This document shows positions 8,752 to 16,421 of a stretch of 48,283 nucleotides of DNA, piece by piece (the first letter of the stretch is position 1; each line of letters begins with the position of its first letter). This DNA is from Streptomyces mayonensis. Lineage in GTDB: Bacteria > Actinomycetota > Actinomycetes > Streptomycetales > Streptomycetaceae. A program made the translations under genes and the position numbers. The stretch covers positions 1 through 48,283 of the forward strand of contig NZ_JACBYP010000060.1 in the NCBI RefSeq assembly GCF_018982965.1, in the 5' to 3' direction. The notes below the pieces were generated by a model that saw only the letters and a list, made by a program, of their open reading frames with translations, did no database searches and had not been told where the DNA came from.

Positions 8752-10229
8752 CCGGCCGGATCGACGGCACACCGAGCGACGTGTGGCACGAGGAGGTGCT
8801 CGCCGCGCAGTTCGCCCACGAGGCCGAACACCTGCTGCCCCACTACGTCGCCGTCGAGCGGGCCCTCCTGCGCGAGTACCTGAGGATGGGGCTGGTCGAC
8901 ACCGCGGGCGCCGCATCCCTCGACGCCCGCCTCGGCTCGCTCGACGCCGACGCGATACGCGCCGACCCGCAGCGGAACATGTCCGACATCTCCTTCGCGC
9001 TGGAACACCACGTGCAGTCCGGCCCCACCCCGCCCTTCGCCGCCTGGCACGTCGACCGCAGCCGCAACGACGCCCAGGTGTGCGCCCAGCTCATGGCAGC
9101 ACGCACCGGCTTCACCGCCGTCGCGGCGGACCTCCTGGACCTCGGCCGGGCCGTCACCGCCCTAGCCGCCCGCCACACCGACACCCCCATGCCCGGCTAC
9201 ACCCACGGCCAGGCCGCGCAGATCATCACCCCCGGCTACCACCTCGCCGCCCTCGCCGCCGAGACCAACGCCGCACTGCGCCGCATGCTGCACACCTACG
9301 ACGAGACGGACGCCTGCCCGCTGGGATCCGGCGCCATGGCCGGACAGGAACTGCCCTGGGACCGCGACCGGCTCGCCGCCCACCTCGGCTTCGCCCGAGC
9401 CCAGCCGCACGCGCTGGTCGGCGTCGCCTCCCGCACCTGGACCACCGCGATGGCATCGGACCTCGCCGGCTACGCCGCCGTCCTCAGCCGCTTCACCACC
9501 GACTTCATGACCTGGGGCGGCAGCGGCTTCGGCTTCCTCGACCTGCCCGACGACCTCGCGGGCATCTCCGCGGCCATGCCGCAGAAGCGCAACTTCCCCG
9601 TGCTCGAACGCATCCGCGGACGCTGCGCCCATGTCGTCGGCCGGGCCGCCGACCTCGTCGCCGGACAGCGCAACACCCCGTACAGCAACACCGTCGAGGT
9701 GTCGAAGGAGACCGGCGCCCACCTGTACACCCAGGCCCGGGCCATGCGCTCTCTGCTGCGTCTGACCCACGCCGTCGTCACCGGCACCACCTACCGCACC
9801 GACCGGATGCGCGGCGCCTGCGCCGAGGACCACCTCGGCGGCTTCACCCTCGCCAACCGCCTCACCCTGGACTGCGGCATCCCCTGGCGCACCGCCCAGA
9901 TCGTCGCCGGACGCTACGTCAAGCGCGCCGTCGAGCAGGGCCTGCGCGCCGACCGCCCCGACGCCGGTCTGCTGCGGGCCTGCGCCGCCGAATCCGGTCA
10001 CGAGGCCGAACCGGCCGCCGAACTGCTCGCCGAGTCCTTCGACATCGACGCCGGACTGCGCGCCAAGCGCTCGGCCGGCTCCGCCCACCCCGACCAGGTC
10101 GCGCGGCTCCTCGCCGACGAGTCGCGCGAACTCGACCGGCTCGACGCCGAGTGGTCGCGCAGGACCGCACACCGGACGGCCGCGGCACGTCACCTCGAAA
10201 CCCCCGTCACCGCACGGGACGAGGCATGA
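8742..10229 (+). CDS. Argininosuccinate lyase-like fumarase-superfamily lyase
   Basis: 495-residue member of the fumarase/aspartase superfamily, closest by eye to argininosuccinate lyase. Visible are HVDRSRNDAQV (the ASL HTGRSRND box), PGYTHGQ and the signature loop SAAMPQKRNFP. The canonical loop is GSSxMPxKxNP, so one of the two serines and the Gly are altered. A housekeeping role in arginine synthesis is unlikely inside an NRPS operon. With the PduX-like kinase just downstream and the PLP/ATP-grasp fusion at 20446, a role in splitting fumarate from an aspartate adduct to leave a 2,3-diamino acid is plausible. I recall dabC of friulimicin clusters as a comparable gene; this should be checked. 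It overlaps both neighbours. Confidence 0.83.
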   Translation: MAVTGRIDGTPSDVWHEEVLAAQFAHEAEHLLPHYVAVERALLREYLRMGLVDTAGAASLDARLGSLDADAIRADPQRNMSDISFALEHHVQSGPTPPFAAWHVDRSRNDAQVCAQLMAARTGFTAVAADLLDLGRAVTALAARHTDTPMPGYTHGQAAQIITPGYHLAALAAETNAALRRMLHTYDETDACPLGSGAMAGQELPWDRDRLAAHLGFARAQPHALVGVASRTWTTAMASDLAGYAAVLSRFTTDFMTWGGSGFGFLDLPDDLAGISAAMPQKRNFPVLERIRGRCAHVVGRAADLVAGQRNTPYSNTVEVSKETGAHLYTQARAMRSLLRLTHAVVTGTTYRTDRMRGACAEDHLGGFTLANRLTLDCGIPWRTAQIVAGRYVKRAVEQGLRADRPDAGLLRACAAESGHEAEPAAELLAESFDIDAGLRAKRSAGSAHPDQVARLLADESRELDRLDAEWSRRTAHRTAAARHLETPVTARDEA

Positions 10230-11143
10230 CGGGGCTGCCGGCGGCCGCCCGCCGGGTCGCCGTGGACATCGCCGAGGGCAGCGGCGCCGCCTGCGGCACC
10301 TTCGGGGAACTCCTCCAGGGCGTCCTGCCCGACGGCACGGCCTTCCTCGCCACCCTCCCGATCAGCCTCGGCAGCCGCGCCCGGTTCCGCTTCGACCCGC
10401 ACGGCCCGCTCCACGTCTACCCCGCGCACAAGACCAAGTCGCTCACGCTGGCGAGGGCCATGCTCGACGCCCACGGCGACGGCGGCGGGGGCACCCTCCT
10501 GCTGGACAGCGACCTGCTCGTCGGCAAGGGACTCGCCAGCTCCTCCGCCGACCTCGTCGCGACGGCCCGCGGCGTCGGCACCGTACTCGGACTGGACACC
10601 TCACCGGCCGCCGTCGAGGACTGGCTGCGCCCCGTCGAACCCACCGACGGGGTCATGCACCCCGGCGTCGTCGTCTTCGAACACCGTGCCGTCCGGCTCC
10701 GCGCCCGCCTCGGCGTGCTGCCGCCCGTCACCGTCGTCGCCGTCGACGAGGGCGGACACCTCGACACCGTCGCGCACAACCGGCGCCCCCACCCCGTGCC
10801 GCCCGGACTGCGGCACGAGTACGCGCGACTCGTCGACGACCTCGCCCGCGCCGTGCGCGGCGCCGACCTGAGCGCCGTCGGCGCGGTCAGCACCCGCAGC
10901 GCCGTCCTCAACCAGCGCCGGCTGCCCAAGCGCAACCTCGACGCCATGACCGCCATCGCCGACCGCGTCGGCGCCCCCGGAGTGGTCTGCACGCACAGCG
11001 GCACCATGCTCGGGCTGCTCCTCGACACCACCGCCGACGGGCACCGGGAGAGGCTCGCAGCGGCGCGCGCCGCCTGCTCCGGGCTTCCCGGAACCCTCTC
11101 CGTCTACCGCTCGGCCGCCGCGGAGGCGCCGGAGACGCGGTAG
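10226..11143 (+). CDS. GHMP-family kinase, PduX (L-threonine kinase)-like
   Basis: 305-residue GHMP-fold kinase. An N-terminal CGTFGELLQG segment and the ATP-loop GKGLASSSAD (around residue 100) match the PduX/L-threonine-kinase type rather than homoserine or mevalonate kinases. PduX phosphorylates the L-threonine hydroxyl. Here the likely product is O-phospho-threonine or O-phospho-serine, which would be a good leaving-group substrate for beta-substitution by the PLP domain at 20446. Its ATG overlaps the lyase stop (ATGA), and it is the last gene of the plus-strand run. It ends 18 nt from the stop of the convergent halogenase with no obvious terminator between. Confidence 0.8.
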   Translation: MTGLPAAARRVAVDIAEGSGAACGTFGELLQGVLPDGTAFLATLPISLGSRARFRFDPHGPLHVYPAHKTKSLTLARAMLDAHGDGGGGTLLLDSDLLVGKGLASSSADLVATARGVGTVLGLDTSPAAVEDWLRPVEPTDGVMHPGVVVFEHRAVRLRARLGVLPPVTVVAVDEGGHLDTVAHNRRPHPVPPGLRHEYARLVDDLARAVRGADLSAVGAVSTRSAVLNQRRLPKRNLDAMTAIADRVGAPGVVCTHSGTMLGLLLDTTADGHRERLAAARAACSGLPGTLSVYRSAAAEAPETR

Positions 11144-11161
11144 CCGGAGAGGGGCACCGGA

Positions 11162-12604
11162 TCACACCGCGGCGGACTCCGCGCTCTTCGTCCAGTGCAT
11201 GCCGTCCTGCGCGACGACCAGCCCGTCCTTGACGGCCGGAACGTCGTCGTCCGCCTCACCGAAGGCCGCCTGCATCTGGATGCGGTGCCCCTCCCAGTGG
11301 ACGTCGCGGGACTGCTGCCGCAGGTCCTTCTTGCGCTGGTCCCGGTAGTCGTCGGAGGTCAGCGCCGTGTCGTCCGAGGCACCGCCGCCGACCAGCCCGA
11401 CGAACGCCCCGGCGCCGGGCGCGGGGTCACGGGTGACGCGCCGGGCGTCGTCGAAGTACTGCTGCTCGTCGCGGGTGACGTCGTAGAAGCTGACGAGGAA
11501 GTCGTGGAAGGTCTGGTACTCCTTGCGGTAGCGGGCCTCGTACTCCGCGAAGCACTCCTCTTCCTCCAGGTCGCCGCGGAGCACGCTGTTGACGGAACGC
11601 GCGGCCAGCAGTGCGCTGAACGTGGCCATGTGCACGCCGGAGGAGAACAGCGGGTCGATGAAGCCCACCGCGTCGCCCACCAGCGTCAGGCCCGGCCGCC
11701 AGAAGCCGTCGTGCAGGTACGAGTAGTCCTTGCGCACCCGGACCTCGCCGTACGGCCCGCTGGTGACCCGTTCCGCCTCCGACAGGTAGTCGGAGACGAG
11801 CGGGCAGTCGGCGATCATCCCGGCCAGCGCCTGGCCGCGGTCGCCCCGGATCCGGTCGGCGCACTCCTTGCGCACCACCGCGCCCACCGAGGTGAGGGTG
11901 TCGGAGAGCGGGATGTACCAGAACCAGCCCGAGTCGAAGGCGACGCAGGTGATGTTGCCGCTGTTCGGCGCGGGCGGTCGCTTGCCGCCCTCGAAGTAGC
12001 CGTAGAGCGCGATGTTCTGGAAGAACTCCGAGTAGCGGCGCTGGCCGCCGACGCGTGACTGCAGCCGGCTCTGGTTGCCGGAGGCGTCGACGACGAACCG
12101 CGCGCGCGTCTCCCGCCCGGTGCCGTCCTCGTCCGTGTAGCGCACCCCGTTCACCCGGCCGTCGTCCTCCAGGACGTCGCGGACCGCGCAGCGCTCACGG
12201 ACCACGACGCCCTTGCGCCGGGCGTTGTCGAGCAGCAACTGGTCGAACTTCATGCGCTCGACCTGGTAGGCGTACGAGGTGGGGCCCGCGAACTTCTCGG
12301 AGAGCGCGAAGTCGAAGGTCCACGGTTCGGTGCTGGAGCCCCAGCGGAACGTGCCGCCGTGCTTCTTCACGAACCCGGCACCGTGCAGTTCCTCGGACAC
12401 GCCGAGGAGCGCGCAGATCCCGTGCACCGTGGACGGCAGCAGGGACTCACCGATCTGGTGCCGGGGGAAGCTCTCCTTCTCCAGCAGCAGGACACGGTGC
12501 CCCTGCATGGCCACGAACGTCGCGGCCGACGACCCGGCGGGGCCGCCTCCTACGACGATCACGTCGAACGGCTCCGCCGATTCCGAATCGCCGGTACTGG
12601 TCAT
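11162..12604 (-). CDS. FAD-dependent halogenase
   Basis: 480-residue flavin halogenase. The FAD-binding GGGPAG lies at 19-24 and the halogenase signature W-x-W-x-I-P at 227-232 (GWFWYIP), followed by GDAVGFIDPLFSSGVH. The sequence FPRHQIGESLLPS and the overall length resemble halogenases that act on phenolic substrates or on carrier-bound residues in glycopeptide and related clusters, rather than free-tryptophan halogenases. The resorcinol ring of Dpg is the natural candidate for chlorination. ATG 12604 is preceded by GGAAGGG. It is probably co-transcribed with the SnoaL-like gene 143 nt upstream. A flavin reductase is not present in the window. Confidence 0.88.
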   Translation of the reverse strand: MTSTGDSESAEPFDVIVVGGGPAGSSAATFVAMQGHRVLLLEKESFPRHQIGESLLPSTVHGICALLGVSEELHGAGFVKKHGGTFRWGSSTEPWTFDFALSEKFAGPTSYAYQVERMKFDQLLLDNARRKGVVVRERCAVRDVLEDDGRVNGVRYTDEDGTGRETRARFVVDASGNQSRLQSRVGGQRRYSEFFQNIALYGYFEGGKRPPAPNSGNITCVAFDSGWFWYIPLSDTLTSVGAVVRKECADRIRGDRGQALAGMIADCPLVSDYLSEAERVTSGPYGEVRVRKDYSYLHDGFWRPGLTLVGDAVGFIDPLFSSGVHMATFSALLAARSVNSVLRGDLEEEECFAEYEARYRKEYQTFHDFLVSFYDVTRDEQQYFDDARRVTRDPAPGAGAFVGLVGGGASDDTALTSDDYRDQRKKDLRQQSRDVHWEGHRIQMQAAFGEADDDVPAVKDGLVVAQDGMHWTKSAESAAV

Positions 12605-12747
12605 GGTGGCCCTTCCGACCGAGGGGAGACCGGCCGATGGGACCGGCCGGCGGCGACCACGGCGCGGTCGTCCGGACGGAATCCTCGCGGGCGGAGCCCC
12701 CCGGAACATCGGTGTCAGCCACCGTTACGCGCGGCGGCGCCCCGCGC

Positions 12748-13119
12748 TCACACCATCGGCGAGAAGAAGTACGTGTTGCGGGCCTCGAAGAGCAGGTCCT
12801 CGTTCAGCCGGAAGAAGTCGGCGAACCGCAGGTCCACCTCGCTGCCGTCCTTCAGCGTCCCGTGGAACTCACCCTCCACGGCGGCGTCGCCCGTGCCGAC
12901 CACCAGGCTGACGACCGTGTGACTCCCCGTGTCGATGACCCGCTCACCACGGTAGAAGGCGTCGAGTCCGTCCCGTCCGACGATCGGTTCGTAGCCCGGA
13001 CGCTCGTACACCGCGCGGTCGGCGAAGAGCCCGACGACTCCCCGGACGTCTCCGTCGTCCACCAACGCGTAGTAGCGGCGGACTCGTTCGGCGATCTGGT
13101 CCACCTCGAAAGCGGTCAT
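12748..13119 (-). CDS. SnoaL-like / NTF2-fold protein
   Basis: 123-residue protein with the NTF2/SnoaL-like pattern: an N-terminal helix ending VRRYYALVDDGDVRGVVGLF, then GREG-like turns and beta strands with FADFFRLNEDLLFEARNTYFF at the end. The fold is used by cyclases, isomerases and hydrolases as well as non-enzymatic partners, so the activity is open. It sits immediately upstream of the halogenase on the same strand, which suggests a tailoring or accessory role for the same substrate. ATG 13119 has GGAAGGAA upstream. The fold call is good, the function unknown. Confidence 0.75.
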   Translation of the reverse strand: MTAFEVDQIAERVRRYYALVDDGDVRGVVGLFADRAVYERPGYEPIVGRDGLDAFYRGERVIDTGSHTVVSLVVGTGDAAVEGEFHGTLKDGSEVDLRFADFFRLNEDLLFEARNTYFFSPMV

Positions 13120-13386
13120 GCCGTTTCCTTCCGGTCATGAGGGCGCTCGGCGCTCCGCGCGACGGGGAGCCGACCGGCGCCGACGGTGGGGGGAAGAGGG
13201 ATCCGGTCCGCGGTGCGCGAGAACGGGTCCGGCAGGCGACAGGCGAACGGCCTGGCTGCGTGAGTTCTGCGAGAGCTGTGCAACTCCTGCAAGACTAGAC
13301 ACACTTCGGCGGGTTGTGGCGGCCCGCCGGGAAAAGAAGTCCGGTGGGCGGCACCGTCGTCGGGGCCGGCGTCGGCCGGCCCCGGG

Positions 13387-16248
13387 TCACGGCTCGCGAC
13401 GGGCGTCCGCGGCGTCCGCGGCGCCCCGCGGCCGCCCCAGGGCGCTGCGCAACTCCTTCCGTCCCGACAGGCCGAGCTTGCGGTAGACGGAGGTGAGATG
13501 CAGTTCCACCGTGCGGCGCGTCACGAAGAGCGCCTCCGCGATCTGCAGGTTGGTCCGCCCCGCCGCCGCCAGCCGCGCCACCTGCTTCTCGCTGCGGGTG
13601 AGTTCGCCCGCACCGCGCGAGGCGGCGCGCCGCGGCCGGGCCCCCGCGCTGAGCAGCAGACCGTGCGCCTCGTCGTGCAGGGCGTGGGCCCCGAGCGCGT
13701 GCGACTCGTCCCAGCCCCGGCGCAGCACCTTCCGGGCCGGTCCGACGTGCCCGGCCCGCAGCAGCGCACGGCCGCGGGCCACCCGGGTCCGTGCCAGCGA
13801 GAGCGCGGCCCCGCTCTGCGCCAGCACGCTCTCGGCGTCCTCGAGGATCTGCGGGCGCCCGCGTTCCCCGCCCGCCGAGGCCAGCAGTTCCAGTGCGGTG
13901 CCCAGGGCGACGGGGAAGTCGGCGGAGTGCGCCAGATCCACGGCCCGGGTGGCCAGACGGCCGGCCTCGGCCGGGTCGCCGGCGGCCAGGTGGGCGTGGC
14001 CGGCCCAGTACCACCACGGCGAGGCGGCCGGGTTCGTCCGCTGCCACAGCCCCTGCCGGCGGCCGCACTCCGTCAGATCCGCCACCGCGGCCACCGGGTC
14101 GTCCTGGGCCAGCCGGAGCCGCCCGCGGGCGGCGAGGTACTCGTTCCACTGCCAGGCGTCGTCGATCGTGTCCGGCGGCACCGTACCGGCCAGGGCCTCG
14201 GCCGCCACGACGTCGCCCCGGTCGAGGAGCGCGTGCAGCCGGACCGCCAGCGCCAGCGTCTGGTGGTGGGTGACCCGCGCGCCGGGCGTCGACCCCAGGG
14301 CCTGGGCCGTGGAGCGGAGCGCCTGGTCGATACGCCCGAGCCGCTGGGCGGCCTCGCCGTCCAGGGCGAGCAGACCCGCCCGCAGGTGGTCGGGCACGGC
14401 GTCGGCACCCTCCAGCAGCTGCTGGTACACGTGGGCGGCGTCGGCGGGACGGTCCGCGTACGCCAGCGCGGCGGCCGCGGCGGCCAGCGAGACGGGGGAG
14501 TCGGTGAGCGGAGTACCGCTCAGCAGCACTCTGTCCGCCGCGGACAGTGCCTGCGGGAGGCGCTCGCCCCGGCTCACCGCGATGAAGGCCCGGCCCGCCA
14601 GCAGGGCCCGCTCCTCCGCGGTCGTGCCGGGCAGGTCCAGGCGCAGCGACACCCCTTCGAGCAGGTCCGTGTAGGCCTCGCGGTTGTCGGTCGCGGCCAG
14701 CAGCATGTCCGCCTCCAGCAGCTGGAGACGCGCCCGTCCGGAGGGCGAACCGGTGTCCTGGGCGGCCAGCAGCTGAGCCGCGCGTCCCGTCCTGCCGGTG
14801 CGGGTCAGTGCGCCGACGAGTGTGCTGAGCACCGTCAGACGCAGGTCGGGGTCGGGCAGGCGGTCCAGCACGGACGTCAGGTGCCCGATACCGGACTCCG
14901 CGTCCACCCTGCTCTCGGCGATGCCCAGTTCCGTCACCAGCACCGGGTCGCAGGTGTCCTCGCGGCCGGGCGGGACGCAGGACCGCAGTAGCCTCACCGC
15001 GTGTTCCGCGGCCCCGCGCAGGAGAGCCGTGCGGGCCTCCTCCCGCAGCAGGGCCCGCGCCCACGGCTCCCGCGCGACGGCCGGTGACGCCAGCAGATGC
15101 CCGGCGATGTCGCCGGCCGGTGCTCCGCTGTCGTGCAGCAGCCGGGCGGCGCGCCCGTGCAGGTCCGTCCGGGTCCTGGAGGGGGTGCCCGTCAGGACCG
15201 CGTTCCGGACGGCGGGGTGCGCGAGGGACCACGTGTCCGCGGCGGACGCCCGGGCCAGCCCGACCGCTTCCAGCCTGCGCAGGGCACGGGTGAACGCGGT
15301 CGTCTCCACCCGCGCCAGACCGGCCCCGGTCGTGGTCGCGGTCCCGTCGCCCAGCACGGCCATCGCCTGCGCCGCGCGCACCGCGACGGGGGACTGCCCG
15401 TGCAGGAGACGCCGCACCCGTGCACCGAACAGCGGGATGTCGCCCCCGCCCGCCGCTTCGAGACCGGCGCCCGTGAGCGGCAGGCGCAGCTCGCCCAGTC
15501 CGGCGACCAGCGCCGTCACCAGCGAGGGGATACCGCCGGTCGCGGCCAGGCAGCCCGCCTGGAACCCGGCCTCGACGGCGGTCCCCGCCAGGCGGCGCAC
15601 CACCGTGGCGACACCCGGCCCGGAGAGCGGCCGGGGCCTGAGCACCTCGAGCATCGAACGGGTCGCCCACTCCATGGGCGCGGCCGGCTCCTCGCGGTCG
15701 CGCCAGCCGAGGGCCAGCAGGACCGGCAGGTCGTGCCGGGTCCGCATGAGACGGACGAGCGCCCGGATCGACGCCAGGTCGGCGCGGTCGGCGTCGTCGA
15801 CCGACAGGAGCGTCGGACGCGTCACCGAGGCGGAGCCCACCATTTGCAGGTAGGCGAGGAGCGGGCCGTGGAGCGGCGGTGCGGCGGCGGCATCGGGCGA
15901 GGCGACCGGGACGCGTGCCCGCCCGCCCCGGTCGCCGGACCGCCCGCCCCGGGCGACGGCGCGTCCGTCGGGGGCCGCGGGGTCGAGGGCGGCGGTGCCG
16001 AGCGGAGCGCTCGGGGAGCCGAAGCGGAGCATCCGTTCCCGCGCCCCCGCCGTTTCGACGACGCGCAGACCGCGGCGCTCGGCCTCCTCGGCCAGCGCCC
16101 GCAGGAGCGCCGTCCTGCCTATGCCGGCCGGCCCCTTGACGACGACGAGACCGGTGCGTCCCGCCGCGGTACGGCGGACGAGGTCGCGCAGGACAGCGGT
16201 CTCCCGCTCACGTTCGACGAGGTGCGGATGTGTCCGACCGGCCGACAG
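13387..16248 (-). CDS. LAL-family (large ATP-binding LuxR) transcriptional regulator, no canonical start
   Basis: Large regulator with an N-terminal P-loop ATPase and C-terminal LuxR helix-turn-helix (LTRSEKQVARLAAAGRTNLQ...TRRTVELHL, last ~70 residues). The Walker A GPAGIGRTA lies at ~16105-16132, upstream of the first in-frame ATG (16032), so the real protein must start earlier. Between the in-frame stop at 16315-16317 and 16032 there is no ATG, GTG or TTG. The end used here, CTG 16248, is a guess just before the typical LAL opening LVERERE. A frameshift from GTG 16304 is the alternative. A clear promoter lies at 16339-16368. Role: probable pathway activator. Confidence 0.8.
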   Translation of the reverse strand: MSAGRTHPHLVERERETAVLRDLVRRTAAGRTGLVVVKGPAGIGRTALLRALAEEAERRGLRVVETAGARERMLRFGSPSAPLGTAALDPAAPDGRAVARGGRSGDRGGRARVPVASPDAAAAPPLHGPLLAYLQMVGSASVTRPTLLSVDDADRADLASIRALVRLMRTRHDLPVLLALGWRDREEPAAPMEWATRSMLEVLRPRPLSGPGVATVVRRLAGTAVEAGFQAGCLAATGGIPSLVTALVAGLGELRLPLTGAGLEAAGGGDIPLFGARVRRLLHGQSPVAVRAAQAMAVLGDGTATTTGAGLARVETTAFTRALRRLEAVGLARASAADTWSLAHPAVRNAVLTGTPSRTRTDLHGRAARLLHDSGAPAGDIAGHLLASPAVAREPWARALLREEARTALLRGAAEHAVRLLRSCVPPGREDTCDPVLVTELGIAESRVDAESGIGHLTSVLDRLPDPDLRLTVLSTLVGALTRTGRTGRAAQLLAAQDTGSPSGRARLQLLEADMLLAATDNREAYTDLLEGVSLRLDLPGTTAEERALLAGRAFIAVSRGERLPQALSAADRVLLSGTPLTDSPVSLAAAAAALAYADRPADAAHVYQQLLEGADAVPDHLRAGLLALDGEAAQRLGRIDQALRSTAQALGSTPGARVTHHQTLALAVRLHALLDRGDVVAAEALAGTVPPDTIDDAWQWNEYLAARGRLRLAQDDPVAAVADLTECGRRQGLWQRTNPAASPWWYWAGHAHLAAGDPAEAGRLATRAVDLAHSADFPVALGTALELLASAGGERGRPQILEDAESVLAQSGAALSLARTRVARGRALLRAGHVGPARKVLRRGWDESHALGAHALHDEAHGLLLSAGARPRRAASRGAGELTRSEKQVARLAAAGRTNLQIAEALFVTRRTVELHLTSVYRKLGLSGRKELRSALGRPRGAADAADARREP

Positions 16249-16338
16249 CTCTTGGTCGTGGGCGCCCGACGTAGTGATACTGACCGCCTCCCTGGGCCCT
16301 GCACCCGGTCCTGATCACACCATGATCGAGTGAAATCG

Positions 16339-16415
16339 ACCTTAGGAAGCGGAATCCTGCTCGGTCAAGCAAACCTTCGCGCGGTGCGAAAACACTGTGG
16401 TCCCGGGGTTCGGTG
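16339..16415 (-). promoter_or_regulatory. Promoter of first LAL gene with upstream element
   Basis: Read on the minus strand, -35 TTGACC (16368-16363), an 18-nt spacer and -10 TAAGGT (16344-16339) form a good sigma-HrdB-type promoter about 30 nt before the LAL reading frame. Upstream are ACCACAGT (16401-16394) and CACCGAAC (16415-16408). The same boxes recur with identical spacing at 26195-26271. Confidence 0.6.
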
Positions 16416-16421
16416 CGCCGT

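Noticed and set aside
8742..10229. Housekeeping argH
   Set aside because: Overlaps NRPS and kinase genes on both sides, and its catalytic signature loop deviates from ArgH.
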